Below are positions 33,400 through 42,364 of a stretch of DNA of 64,000 bases, in pieces. The stretch lies in NCBI GenBank assembly GCA_023395595.1, contig JAEWYO010000060.1, forward strand, positions 62,001 through 126,000, given 5' to 3'. The notes beneath the pieces are model-generated. The model saw only the letters and a program-made list of their open reading frames with translations. It did no database searches and was not told the origin of the DNA. The stretch's first letter is position 1. Every line of letters starts with the position of its first letter. Source of the stretch: Bacillota bacterium. GTDB taxonomy: Bacteria; Bacillota; Clostridia; Christensenellales; CAG-138. A program made the translations under genes and the position numbers.

Positions 33400-34374
33400 A
33401 TGAGCTATACAGATACCTTGCTCGAAACCGTACTTGGAGGCGATGCCGTCAGTACGCTGAGCAAAAACAGTGGCGCGAAAAAATCGCAAGTGGAGTCCGT
33501 CATCGGCGCGGCATTGCCGCTGATGCTGGAGGGCATGCAAAAGAACGCGAGCACGAAAAAAGGGGAGCAAGCGTTGACGCAGGCACTCTCCGATCACGCA
33601 ACGAATGATCCGTCTGATGTGAAAGCGTTGCTCAACGGCGTGGATTCCAAAGATAGCGCAAAGATTTTGCAGCATCTCTTTGGCGAGAACACAAACAAGA
33701 CCGTCTCCGCGCTTTCGAAAAAGGCAGGCTTGGAGAAGGGCCAAACCACATCGATCCTGCTGCAATTGGCTCCGCTGCTGCTCTCACTCCTGGGACAGCA
33801 AAACCAAGGCAATTCCGGCGGTATCGGTTCGCTACTCGGTTCACTGCTGGGCGGTTCCGATTCCGGTTCCGGCGCGGGATCGATTATCGGCAGCCTTCTG
33901 GGCAGCGGAACCAGCGATGCGGCGGGTTCGCTGCTGGGCAATCTCCTCGGCGGCTCCGGCAACAGCTCCGGCTCGTCAATCGGCGGGGCGCTGCTGGGCA
34001 GTCTGCTGGGCGGCAACAACGCTTCCTCCAACAGCGGCAATAGTGGCGTAGGTTCGCTGCTTGGCTCGCTTCTGTCGGATTCCAGCGATGACGATGACAA
34101 CGACGGCGGAGACCTGCTGGGCTCGCTGCTTGGCGGCGGTAGCAATAGCAACTCCGGCTCCTCACTCGGCGGAGAGTTGCTTGGTTCTCTGCTCGGCGGC
34201 GGGAGCAGCAACAACAGCGCAGCCAGCCTCGGTGGCGCGTTGCTGGGCAGTATCTTTGGCGACGATTCGCAAAAGAGCAAAAAGTCCTCTTCCGGCAAGA
34301 ATAGCTCTTCGGCAAAAAAGAGCACGACGAAGAAGAGCACAGCAAAAAAGACCACCACAAAGAAAAAGGGCTAA
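33400..34374 (+). CDS. DUF937 protein with LLGxLLGG repeats and lysine-rich tail
   Basis: The 324-residue protein has three parts. Residues 1-130 are a helical DUF937 (YidB-like) domain. Residues 135-285 are Gly/Ser/Asn-rich and hold eight short hydrophobic blocks of the type G-S-L-L-G-S-L-L-G-G, spaced 10-20 residues apart. The last 40 residues are almost only Lys, Ser, Thr and Ala, with repeated K-K-S-T motifs like a histone H1 tail. GGGAGAA precedes the ATG at 33400. No signal peptide is seen, so it should be cytoplasmic. The tail suggests contact with DNA or RNA, and the repeats suggest self-assembly; both are inference. Confidence 0.8.
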   Translation: MSYTDTLLETVLGGDAVSTLSKNSGAKKSQVESVIGAALPLMLEGMQKNASTKKGEQALTQALSDHATNDPSDVKALLNGVDSKDSAKILQHLFGENTNKTVSALSKKAGLEKGQTTSILLQLAPLLLSLLGQQNQGNSGGIGSLLGSLLGGSDSGSGAGSIIGSLLGSGTSDAAGSLLGNLLGGSGNSSGSSIGGALLGSLLGGNNASSNSGNSGVGSLLGSLLSDSSDDDDNDGGDLLGSLLGGGSNSNSGSSLGGELLGSLLGGGSSNNSAASLGGALLGSIFGDDSQKSKKSSSGKNSSSAKKSTTKKSTAKKTTTKKKG

Positions 34375-34385
34375 CGCTCTTGAAA

Positions 34386-34419
34386 AAAACAGCGGCCATC
34401 GTTGGATGGCCGCTGTTTT
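34386..34419. terminator. Strong bidirectional terminator
   Basis: AAAACAGCGGCCATC pairs with GATGGCCGCTGTTTT around GTTG. It separates the DUF937 gene from the opposing accessory gene run. Confidence 0.92.
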
Positions 34420-34452
34420 GCGTGTGAGAGCATTTCATTGATCTTCGCAAAT

Positions 34453-35073
34453 TCACGCTGGAAGCGACAGCCTCTGGCGAAACTGCTTTTTCGCTTTCTC
34501 ATCCAGAATACTTCCGCTCAGCGCAGAGAAAAAGTAGGCTTCTAGCTCGGGCGTTGGGCAAGCTTGCCGAACGAGCAGTAACGCCTCCAAAAAATCGATC
34601 AAAATCAACTTTCGCATCGTGTCCTTGTACGCCATGAGATCAACACTTCGGATTGCTTGCCCGATTTGATCCGCAAGCTCCGGTTTGGCGGAAAGAATCT
34701 CCGGCAGAGCCTGCGCACACTGCCGTACGGTGATTGGTTTTGGGTCGCCGAGCAGGCGCAGAACGTCTGGCAGCGCTTCCTGCATGTTGCATGCCGTGTC
34801 GTGCTGTGCATTTGCGGAGAGTAGCATCACGCCAATGCTGCGTTGGTATGAGTTTTCACTCGTGAGCTTCGCCGCCAACACGTCCCAAAATGGATAGACA
34901 TCGGCAGCTATTTTAGAGCGCTCGCGAAGGAGCAAAAACGCCGGATATCGAATCTTGTCCTCCGCAGAGTCAAGGCGAAGGACGAGCGACCCGATGTCTT
35001 TTGCTTCGAGCGTTTGCGCATAAAAACCTGCATTTTCCGGCGTGATGATGGAGATCATTGCGTCATCTAGCAT
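34453..35073 (-). CDS. HEAT-repeat-like helical protein
   Basis: The 206-residue protein looks entirely helical. Its spaced leucine/alanine pattern and R-Y-P-A-F-L-L-L-R-E-R / S-I-G-V-M-L-L-S / V-R-Q-C-A-Q-A-L-P-E-I motifs suggest three or four HEAT-like repeats. No catalytic residues are evident. The ATG overlaps the end of the upstream GNAT gene by seven bases; GAGGG lies before it. Last gene of the minus-strand accessory run. Function unknown. Confidence 0.65.
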   Translation of the reverse strand: MLDDAMISIITPENAGFYAQTLEAKDIGSLVLRLDSAEDKIRYPAFLLLRERSKIAADVYPFWDVLAAKLTSENSYQRSIGVMLLSANAQHDTACNMQEALPDVLRLLGDPKPITVRQCAQALPEILSAKPELADQIGQAIRSVDLMAYKDTMRKLILIDFLEALLLVRQACPTPELEAYFFSALSGSILDEKAKKQFRQRLSLPA

Positions 35074-35519
35074 ACAGCCGCCCTCACTTTGCGCACATAT
35101 TTCATCGGTGTAAAACGAATTCCATCGGCAAGTTGCTCTTCAGAGAGCGCATGGAAACCGAGCTTCTTGTAGATTTCGACAGCAAATGGCGAGGAGTTGA
35201 CGGTCATCTCATCTGCAAGACATGCGTCCAGCGCGGCGGAGAAGAGCGCGCGACCGACACCCTGCCGCTGATAACACGGCTCTACAAAGAACAGGGCAAC
35301 GTGGCTGTTACCCCGCGTCGCCAGCACGCCGACCAGCTGGTCTTCGACATATGTGCCATAGAACACAAGAGCAGCGACTGCCTCCGGGTTGTGCAGAAAG
35401 GAATGAAAGGTATGGATGCCCTCCGCCGGATAATCGGGGGCTTCAAACTGCATGAACACGCGTTCCACCAGCGCAAGCGCTTGCGCCAAATTCTCTTGTG
35501 GGATGATTTCAATCTGCAT
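35067..35519 (-). CDS. GNAT-family N-acetyltransferase
   Basis: The 150-residue protein has the GNAT acetyl-CoA loop in Y-Q-R-Q-G-V-G-R-A-L and the C-terminal Y-K-K-L-G-F beta-bulge signature. AGGAGA precedes the ATG at 35519. The end overlaps the HEAT-like gene. Substrate unknown; one of four GNAT genes within 8 kb. Confidence 0.88.
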   Translation of the reverse strand: MQIEIIPQENLAQALALVERVFMQFEAPDYPAEGIHTFHSFLHNPEAVAALVFYGTYVEDQLVGVLATRGNSHVALFFVEPCYQRQGVGRALFSAALDACLADEMTVNSSPFAVEIYKKLGFHALSEEQLADGIRFTPMKYVRKVRAAVC

Positions 35520-35527
35520 AATGTCTC

Positions 35528-36037
35528 CTATCCGCTGATACGATTCACAAGAGCAATCATATCGACAGTAAAGCATTCCATCGCCCGAACCAACGTTGCC
35601 GTGAGCGTTTCCGGCGCATCAAATGCATACGGTTTGGGCAGCGGCTGTTCGATGATGGCATCGATCCCCGGTCCAAGCGCGGTCAGACGATAATGTCCCA
35701 ATGGCACGCTGCGCAGAGCCTCCGATACGTTTTTTTGAATCGCGCGATTTCCTGCCACGAGCCAGAGGGAGAAGGTGCCTGTATCATGCAGAAATACGAG
35801 CGAGATCTTCAGCCGTTGTTTCGAGAGTGCGGCGGGCGAAATGGAGACAAAGCTCATGTCAAGATATCCCTGATACAGTGCGCCGCCAGTGTCGGCCGGA
35901 TGCGTCGCCTCCCACGCGGACTTGAACTGCGAAAGCGCGGAAACAATCGCACGGTATGCGCGGGCGATATCGCCCTGCGCGACGAGACCCGCATAAGCCT
36001 CAACACAGCTCGCAAGGGAGTGTTCATCAGGTGTCAT
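35528..36037 (-). CDS. DUF7000-like protein
   Basis: This 169-residue protein has the look of the DUF7000 family: Q-F-K-S-A-W-E near residue 37, L-Y-Q-G-Y-L-D-M-S, a central K-I-S-L-V-F-L-H, F-S-L-W-L-V-A-G-N-R, and L-G-P-G-I-D-A-I-I-E. No biochemical role is known for the family. Its start overlaps the end of the DUF1697 gene by 11 bases, so the two are translated together. Confidence 0.7.
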   Translation of the reverse strand: MTPDEHSLASCVEAYAGLVAQGDIARAYRAIVSALSQFKSAWEATHPADTGGALYQGYLDMSFVSISPAALSKQRLKISLVFLHDTGTFSLWLVAGNRAIQKNVSEALRSVPLGHYRLTALGPGIDAIIEQPLPKPYAFDAPETLTATLVRAMECFTVDMIALVNRISG

Positions 36038-36611
36038 TCAATCCTCCTTGTGTTCCTTCCAGCGGGCTTGCAAGCGCGTATAAAGCTTGCATCGTGTTCC
36101 AGTTGCGCACGGTCAGATTCGGAACCAGCTTTTGCAATCGGATTGCGAGCTTTGAGGTGCGAATACTCTGCTGCAGCAAAAGATAGACCTCCCGCTCGAA
36201 AACCCGAAATGCATCTTGTCCGGACACTACGACACGCAGAGAATCCAGTGTTTTTTCATCCGGCGTTTGCGGAAGAAGGCAAACATAAAGGCTCTCACCC
36301 GCGGTGTTTTGCGCTTGCGCGTGGGTGATTTCATCCGGTGTAAAGGGACAGTGGCGGATGATTTGCGCGAGTTCTCCGCTGCTGCGCAGGACGGCGGTTG
36401 TCGTGATGGATGCGCCTTGTTTCAACGCGCGTTCGATGACATCCCGCGCGGCATCCGCCTCCAGATCGGATTGAAAGAGGACATTGCCGCTTTGAATGTA
36501 CGTAACGACATCAAAAAAGCCGGCTTCTTCGAACAGACGCTTGAGCGCGTCCATACGGATGCGTCCGCTTGTGCCGACATTGATTCCTTTTAGAAGTGCC
36601 AGATAGTGCAT
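36027..36611 (-). CDS. DUF1697 protein
   Basis: The 194-residue protein starts with Y-L-A-L-L-K-G-I-N-V-G and contains Y-I-Q-S-G-N-V-L-F near residue 40 and V-R-N-W-N-T near 170, the fixed marks of DUF1697. The family has a ferredoxin-like fold and no known activity. It overlaps the DUF7000 gene. Common as a lone accessory gene in soil and gut Firmicutes. Confidence 0.85.
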   Translation of the reverse strand: MHYLALLKGINVGTSGRIRMDALKRLFEEAGFFDVVTYIQSGNVLFQSDLEADAARDVIERALKQGASITTTAVLRSSGELAQIIRHCPFTPDEITHAQAQNTAGESLYVCLLPQTPDEKTLDSLRVVVSGQDAFRVFEREVYLLLQQSIRTSKLAIRLQKLVPNLTVRNWNTMQALYALASPLEGTQGGLNDT

Positions 36612-36676
36612 AGTCAGCCCTCTTGATCGTTTGAATGTTATTCCGCATCATGCGCAACATGGCCAGACAACGCGAA

Positions 36677-37873
36677 TTACGATGGTGCCTGCCCGGCTTC
36701 GCTTGCGGAAGCGGCCCCCGGCTGATACGCGCGGATCGCATCTCGAACACGCTTTGCCTCATAGAGCGCTTCGTCCGCCTGAATGAACAGCTTGGATGCG
36801 CCGTCCTGCTCGGCGTATGCCGCAAGACCGAAACAGGCGGTAGGCTTTAGGTCGGGCACACCCTCAAACTCCGTGCGGCGTAAACGAAGTTGCACACGTT
36901 CGCAGAGCTGCTGGGCTGCCTGAAGCGTTGTGTTGTGCAAAATCAGGCAAAACTCATCCCCGCCGTAGCGATAGATAGCGCCCTCGCCAAAGTATTCGCA
37001 AAGAACGCAGGCAAATTCTGTCAGGCAAATATCGCCGATATGGTGCCCGTAGAGATCATTGACGGATTTGAAATAGTCGATATCCGCGATGCCAAAAATG
37101 AGCGGTGCGGTTGGCGCCGTCTGCTCCAGCGCGCGGAGTGCTTCGTGGAGCGCTTTTCGATTGTAAGCACCCGTGAGTTCGTCATAGAGAACGGATTCTT
37201 TGAGCAACTCCCGCTCCACTTCACGCCGGAGTGTTGTTTCGTTTTTGCGTTGCTCATATTGAATGGTCACGCTGGAAACAAGGCTGCAACCGATGATGAC
37301 CGACAGCGCAACGAGAAAATCGACCAAACGATTTGCGTCCGAAAACACGCTGACCTTGTCTGCGTCCCAGTGCAAAAACAGTTCGGAGGCGATTAGGCTC
37401 AGGAGCGATACCAGCGAGATGAGCCAGGTGAGTTTGTAGTCCGCGTATGTCGTGGTCAGAAAGATGGCGAACGCATAGAGCGCATAGATTGCAACAAAAG
37501 CGCTGTGCGCCGTGTAATACACAAAACAAATGCACACAAAAAGCAGTGACATCGTGTAGATTTTTGCGCGCGGGGAGAGTCGCTTTCCACGGATGGCTGC
37601 ATACGCTGCCCAAAGGCACATACCGGCGATGCCGCTTGGTATGAGGATAAACTTGAGGATATAGCGCTCGATGGTGGTGGTCAGGATTTCGGATTGCGCG
37701 ATGAAGAACGCCATATAGATTTCCACGACAAGCGCAATTATGACCAGAATCGCTGTCAGACGAAAGTGTAGATGCAGCCATTCGTCTACGATGCGATTCA
37801 GATCCTGACGAATCGATTCGACAGGCAGGGTATGTTTGGATGGATCTTCCATGCTGGTACCCGCTTCGTTCAT
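36677..37873 (-). CDS. Membrane diguanylate cyclase (GGDEF)
   Basis: The 398-residue protein has six hydrophobic segments (about residues 40-215), a short coiled linker and a GGDEF domain with an intact Y-R-Y-G-G-D-E-F active site. The D-x-L-T-G-A-Y-N-R-K entry motif is present. The RxxD inhibitory site expected just before the active loop is absent, so product feedback may be lost. The start lies within the last four bases of the VOC gene. A membrane signal would set c-di-GMP synthesis. Confidence 0.88.
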   Translation of the reverse strand: MNEAGTSMEDPSKHTLPVESIRQDLNRIVDEWLHLHFRLTAILVIIALVVEIYMAFFIAQSEILTTTIERYILKFILIPSGIAGMCLWAAYAAIRGKRLSPRAKIYTMSLLFVCICFVYYTAHSAFVAIYALYAFAIFLTTTYADYKLTWLISLVSLLSLIASELFLHWDADKVSVFSDANRLVDFLVALSVIIGCSLVSSVTIQYEQRKNETTLRREVERELLKESVLYDELTGAYNRKALHEALRALEQTAPTAPLIFGIADIDYFKSVNDLYGHHIGDICLTEFACVLCEYFGEGAIYRYGGDEFCLILHNTTLQAAQQLCERVQLRLRRTEFEGVPDLKPTACFGLAAYAEQDGASKLFIQADEALYEAKRVRDAIRAYQPGAASASEAGQAPS

Positions 37874-38322
37874 GTGTTGCGCCAGTTTTGCAATTCGAGA
37901 ATATTTCCCTCCGGATCGCTTGCGTAGACAGCAGTCAGCATTCGCCCGTCCGCATAACGGTTTTCGACCCGTTCGCCGATTTGCCCGCCGCCATGCGATA
38001 GCACGGATTCGAGTGCCGCGTCAACATCGTCCACCGCAAATGCAAGATGGGTAAAGCCGCTTGCGTTGACGCAGGGAGCCGTATGGGGAACCACGGTATC
38101 GTAGCCGAAGATTTCGAGCGTCGGCCCTTCCTCTGCAAACCCCGGCAGAGCGAGATGTTCCCCGAAGATATGTGCGCCCGGAATGCCGGTTAAACGCTCG
38201 ACCCATTCTCCACGGATGTCTCTTGTTTGCCCGATGCTGCGGCAGCCCAGCACATCGCGATAAAATGCGATCATGCGCAATACGTCGTGGGCAATTAGGT
38301 TTGTGTGCGAATATCGAATCAT
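37870..38322 (-). CDS. VOC/glyoxalase-like protein
   Basis: The 150-residue protein is one vicinal-oxygen-chelate unit made of two beta-alpha-beta-beta-beta modules: H-T-N-L-I-A-H-D near the start, F-T-H-L-A-F-A-V-D-D in the middle, and D-P-E-G-N-I-L-E-L-Q-N at the end. Likely metal ligands are His7, His95 and the late Glu. GGGAG precedes the ATG at 38322. Substrate unknown. Confidence 0.85.
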   Translation of the reverse strand: MIRYSHTNLIAHDVLRMIAFYRDVLGCRSIGQTRDIRGEWVERLTGIPGAHIFGEHLALPGFAEEGPTLEIFGYDTVVPHTAPCVNASGFTHLAFAVDDVDAALESVLSHGGGQIGERVENRYADGRMLTAVYASDPEGNILELQNWRNT

Positions 38323-38461
38323 AGTACTCCCGAAGACAAACGTCTTGCGCGAAGGAACTGTTTTTGAAGACAGGTTTCCTGCGCGTGTTCTTTGATTCAT
38401 TATATCGAAAATCGATCAAAAGTGAATACGCTGACCCGAAAAGCCGCAAGATTCCATGACT

Positions 38462-39337
38462 TTATAGATGTTGCGCGACACTTGCGCGGAAATAATCATA
38501 CGTTGCTTCCGCGACGAAGCCACAGGAACGATAGAGATGGTATGCGCGGGCATTGGTGCTGTCCACTTCGATCAGAATATCCTGCGTGCCTGCGGCAAAC
38601 GCTTCGCGCAGCAGCAGCGCGACCAGACCGCGGCCGATGCCTTTGTTCTGGAGGTGGGTTCGAACACCGAGCCCGAAGAGCGTCGCTTCTCTATCCTCGT
38701 AACCAAGCGCGCCGATTGCAACTGGCTCGCCGTCCAACCGCGCGAGATATTGCCGGCGCGTGCTGGATTCGAGCGCAAGGGCGAGAAAGTGTGCAGCACG
38801 CTCCGCTTCCTCGGAGAAGCTTTCGGCGCTGATTTGTGCCATCGCGTCTAGATCGGCCTGCGTTGCGCGATGTAGGGTTAATCCTTCCGGAACCGCGAGG
38901 TTGGTTGTTGAGAGCGTGTGGTCATAACGCAGGGCATATTTGGTGTGATCCAGTGTTTTTTGAACCAGCGAAAGCGCGGCAGCACCGTCCTTAGACTGCG
39001 GCTCACAAACGATTAAGAAATCCGGAATGTTCAGCGCCGCAGCCTTTATAGCTGCCTCCGCCATCAGCGCGCGAAACACGCCACGCCTGCGAAAATCTGG
39101 ATGTGTGAGCGCGACAAGCTCCGCCTCCTCCTGCGTCGGGGCAAAAAACGTCATCGCACCGACAAGCGCTTCTTCTTCAAAACACGTAAGCAAGCAAGGC
39201 ACGTCCGGCGAGAAGTTGAGTGATGGATCGAGAAACAAAGATCCTTTGAGCTGATCGTGTTCCTGACAGACGCGCTCCAATTCGCGCACCGCGCGCACGA
39301 TATCGGCCTCTGGACGGGGGAAAGTTTGAATCAACAC
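38462..39337 (-). CDS. Tandem-GNAT acetyltransferase
   Basis: The 291-residue protein carries two GNAT-like halves. The first (about 1-140) has F-R-R-R-G-V-F-R-A-L; the second (about 150-290) has L-Q-N-K-G-I-G-R-G-L and the Y-R-S-C-G-F signature. Both acetyl-CoA loops look usable. The start is GTG with AGGAG 6 bases upstream. Aminoglycoside or mycothiol-type acetylation has been seen for tandem GNATs, but nothing here identifies the acceptor. Confidence 0.85.
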   Translation of the reverse strand: MLIQTFPRPEADIVRAVRELERVCQEHDQLKGSLFLDPSLNFSPDVPCLLTCFEEEALVGAMTFFAPTQEEAELVALTHPDFRRRGVFRALMAEAAIKAAALNIPDFLIVCEPQSKDGAAALSLVQKTLDHTKYALRYDHTLSTTNLAVPEGLTLHRATQADLDAMAQISAESFSEEAERAAHFLALALESSTRRQYLARLDGEPVAIGALGYEDREATLFGLGVRTHLQNKGIGRGLVALLLREAFAAGTQDILIEVDSTNARAYHLYRSCGFVAEATYDYFRASVAQHL

Positions 39338-39369
39338 GCAATACTCCTTTCAGGATTGAAAACGGAAAA

Positions 39370-40074
39370 TCAAGCGAGCGGTTTGTCGGAAAATACTCCG
39401 CCGTGATAGCAGGCGATGGTCTTTGCCCCGATGGCGAGGATTGCCTGTAATGAGCGATCCGCACGATCAAAATCTTGCGCATACTGCGGGTTGGCGAGCA
39501 CGAGTTTGCCGGATTCCAGCACGGCCGCATCTCCGGCGATGATTGTATCCAAGGCGGGCAGATAGAGCGAAAGGTGCCCTTGCGTGTGCCCCGGGGTAAA
39601 AATCACATTGCATCCACCGCAAAACGGCAACACATCGCCATCCGCTACCGTACTGTCTACCGCAACCGACTCTACATGCTCCAGCAGATTGATAAATGCG
39701 AGGCCTGCCGCTTGCGCTTCTCCCGTGAGCGTTGGTTGGATGGCGCGCGCCTGTGTCAGCCGTAGTGAGGGAAACGTTCCGGTGAGATAGGGCGCTTCCG
39801 CAGCGCTCGTGATGATCTGCACACGCGGGTTGCTCTGCTTGAGCCCGGCAAGCGCACCGATATGATCATGGTCGTGGTGCGTGATGACCACATGGGTCAA
39901 TTCCACAGGAGAAACGCCGTTGACTTGCAGTTCCTCAACAAGGAGCGGGAGACTACCAACATAGCCGCAGTCGATTAGCGCGAGGTGTTCTTCATCGCGC
40001 AGGAGGACAGGATGGATCGCGTTTGCTTCGTTTCCCCATTCCGGCACGATGGTGAGGATGATACATTCGTTCAT
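39370..40074 (-). CDS. Metallo-beta-lactamase-fold hydrolase
   Basis: The 234-residue protein has the complete metal set: T-H-H-D-H-D-H-I-G, a middle histidine in F-T-P-G-H-T-Q-G-H, and I-A-G-D near 170. This is the glyoxalase II/lactonase type of MBL protein, acting on thioesters, lactones or similar. AGGAA lies 8 bases before the ATG at 40074. No signal peptide, so cytoplasmic. Confidence 0.88.
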   Translation of the reverse strand: MNECIILTIVPEWGNEANAIHPVLLRDEEHLALIDCGYVGSLPLLVEELQVNGVSPVELTHVVITHHDHDHIGALAGLKQSNPRVQIITSAAEAPYLTGTFPSLRLTQARAIQPTLTGEAQAAGLAFINLLEHVESVAVDSTVADGDVLPFCGGCNVIFTPGHTQGHLSLYLPALDTIIAGDAAVLESGKLVLANPQYAQDFDRADRSLQAILAIGAKTIACYHGGVFSDKPLA

Positions 40075-40121
40075 AGAAAAAATTCCTGATTTATGATTTT
40101 TGAAGGATCGTGTTTCGTACT

Positions 40122-41003
40122 TCAGCCAAGCTTGGCCAGCTCCAGCGCACGGATATCGAGCTTCTTCATCTGCAAAAATGCCTGCGTGATACGTTGCGCC
40201 TCCTCCGGTGTGGCAGTGGCGAGTAGACGGCTCATCGATTCGGGTACGATTTGCCAGGACAGACCAAACGGATCTTTGAGCCAGCCGCACTGTTCCGCTT
40301 CCGGCACAAACGATAGCTTCTCCCAATAATAGTCAATCTGCGCTTGATCCTCACACAACACCATAAACGAAAATGCTTCGTTGAAGGATTCGTCTCCGCC
40401 AAAGCCGTGATCCATCGCGACAAACTGGTGTCCAAACAGCGTAAGCTCCGCATAATTTGTCTTTGCGCGCGCATCCTGCGCTTCACCGGGCTGATAGTGG
40501 TTCACATAACCCGGACTCGCTCCAGGGAAAATGGCGGCGTAAAACGCGAGCGCTTCCTCTGCGCGCCCGCAAACATCCGCCGAAAAGAGAAGAACGGGGC
40601 GGATCTTTTGCGCGATTTCGTCGGTTTCAAAATAGCAAAGCTGCCAACTGACCCCGAAGCGATCCTGTAACCAAACATAGCGTTTGCTGAAGGGATATGC
40701 ATCAAGCGGCATAAGGATCGTTGCGTCCCTGCCGAGGTGCGCGTAGAGCGCGTCCACTTCATCGGCGCTGCGGCACGTCACCATCAGCGAGATCGAATCA
40801 TTTAGCGTGAAGTATGGGCCCGCGCTGATGGCGGAAAAGTCCACGCCGTCGAGCGTAAACTCCACCGTGTCCACATCGCCGGAAGGTGTATCGTGCAGCT
40901 GTGATACCTGCGCAATTTGCGAGTGCGCGAAGAGGGAGACATACCAGTTTGCGGCCTCAACCGCCTGGGTATCAAACCATAGGTGCGGAATGATGTTCGG
41001 CAT
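40122..41003 (-). CDS. PhnB-like VOC protein with two domains
   Basis: The 293-residue protein is two PhnB/3-demethylubiquinone-methyltransferase-like modules in a row, each with W-Y-V-S-L-F or F-Y-A-A-I-F at the start and a D-R-F-G-V-S-W-Q-L or D-P-F-G-L-S-W-Q-I end motif. This arrangement is widespread in bacteria; catalytic activity is not established. GGAGGAAA lies before the ATG. Confidence 0.88.
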   Translation of the reverse strand: MPNIIPHLWFDTQAVEAANWYVSLFAHSQIAQVSQLHDTPSGDVDTVEFTLDGVDFSAISAGPYFTLNDSISLMVTCRSADEVDALYAHLGRDATILMPLDAYPFSKRYVWLQDRFGVSWQLCYFETDEIAQKIRPVLLFSADVCGRAEEALAFYAAIFPGASPGYVNHYQPGEAQDARAKTNYAELTLFGHQFVAMDHGFGGDESFNEAFSFMVLCEDQAQIDYYWEKLSFVPEAEQCGWLKDPFGLSWQIVPESMSRLLATATPEEAQRITQAFLQMKKLDIRALELAKLG

Positions 41004-41062
41004 GATTGTTTCCTCCTTTTCTTGTTCGCGGGGTAGAGTTGCGCGATAATGCGATTTCTTGT

Positions 41063-42202
41063 TCAGGCTTTCAGACTCTTCTGCTTTGCGGCGGCAATCA
41101 ATTCCCGTTCTCCGGCGATGTCGCTCGGATACGGATACTTCTTCGCCATGGCGTCGAATGATGCGAGAATGGCATCCGCCTTCGCCGAATCATGTCCGAT
41201 CAAGAGTGCTTCGGCATACTGCACTCGAAGGACGGACGGGAAACGTTTCATCGACTGCATGAACTTCTTGAGCGGCTCGTCGAGCTCCTGCTTTGCAGCG
41301 TCCGTTTCGTCCAGAAGCATGCAGCAATATGCCAGATCGCACCGGAGCAGATTGCGATGGATGCCGTTGATCGTGGCTTGGGACGCAAACAGCGCGCGGA
41401 TGCGCGCGGCGGCCGCCGGAAACGCTTGGCAATCCATCAGGCGATTGATGGCGTAGACCTCGATGGTAGAGGTGATCGGGTTGTTCTTATCCGCACCGTC
41501 GGGCATAACGAACCAGTCCTCCGGCATATCGCGCAGGCGCTGCCCGCCAGCCAATTGGCCGTGAATATCGAGCATGCGATAAAAGGCATAGAGCGCCTGC
41601 GGGTCTTTCTGGAGCAGACGGATGTTTTTTCCGTCGTTGTCCACGAGGGCAAAGCGAAGCGGAATGGCATTCATCAGCCCCAATGCAAGCCCCGTTGCGG
41701 CAAGCGCGCCAAAAAACGCGGAAACAAACGGATGCAGCGGTACGAACCAATAGAGTAGGAAGAACAGCGCGCCTGTGAGGAAATTCATCAGCGCGCCGCC
41801 GAGGTTATAGAGCACGAATGGGAAGCGCTCTTCGCTCCACGCAGGCGGAAGCATGATGCATTGCCCGCCTGTTCCTGCGATGGAGAGGGATTTTAGGCGA
41901 AGATGCTTGTCTTCCTGTACCAGCATCAGGGAACCGACGCGGAATGAGGAAAAACGATAACCGGTCAGCAGACCAAAAACAAGATGCCCCGCTTCGTGCA
42001 GAATGATTTGGATATACAGCGCCAGAAAGAAAAGCAGCAGGAGAGAAACCAGCACGACGGCATCTGGCAGAGTGGAAAGCGCCGCAGAATAGCGCACGAG
42101 CGAACGGCCCATCCAATATCCACCCAAGCCGCCGATGAGCAGAAAGACGACAAACGGAATGATTTGCGAGATACGGAGTGGTTGCTTTGGAGATTTTTGC
42201 AT
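41063..42202 (-). CDS. M50/site-2-type membrane metalloprotease
   Basis: The 379-residue protein has about four membrane segments in the first 200 residues. The zinc motif H-E-A-G-H lies in the second of them (near residue 68), with a later N-A-I-P-L-R segment standing in for the usual N-P-D-G. A 170-residue C-terminal helical region, possibly TPR-like, faces the cytoplasm. It could cleave a membrane-bound regulator or signal peptide remnant. Only a weak GTGAGA ribosome site is present, with an extended -10 promoter about 40 bases upstream. Confidence 0.82.
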   Translation of the reverse strand: MQKSPKQPLRISQIIPFVVFLLIGGLGGYWMGRSLVRYSAALSTLPDAVVLVSLLLLFFLALYIQIILHEAGHLVFGLLTGYRFSSFRVGSLMLVQEDKHLRLKSLSIAGTGGQCIMLPPAWSEERFPFVLYNLGGALMNFLTGALFFLLYWFVPLHPFVSAFFGALAATGLALGLMNAIPLRFALVDNDGKNIRLLQKDPQALYAFYRMLDIHGQLAGGQRLRDMPEDWFVMPDGADKNNPITSTIEVYAINRLMDCQAFPAAAARIRALFASQATINGIHRNLLRCDLAYCCMLLDETDAAKQELDEPLKKFMQSMKRFPSVLRVQYAEALLIGHDSAKADAILASFDAMAKKYPYPSDIAGERELIAAAKQKSLKA

Positions 42203-42243
42203 GCGATTGTCTCACTTTACGAAATACGTTTCAAATTTTACTT

Positions 42244-42252
42244 ATTATATCA
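42244..42252 (-). promoter_or_regulatory. Extended -10 promoter of the M50 protease gene
   Basis: TGA-TATAAT on the minus strand; no clear -35. Confidence 0.5.
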
Positions 42253-42289
42253 ATTTTTCACGTGCCTGTCCTTGAAATTCCGGCAAAAA

Positions 42290-42312
42290 ACAAAACGCCG
42301 GTGTGCGGCGCT
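42290..42312 (-). terminator. Terminator after the GNAT gene at 42365
   Basis: A short CGCCG/CGGCG stem, followed on the minus strand by TTTTGTTTTTTG. Confidence 0.55.
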
Positions 42313-42364
42313 TTAAAATTCGAAAAATGGCAAATCAGCATCTTGAAGAAGGGATGTGCTGGAA

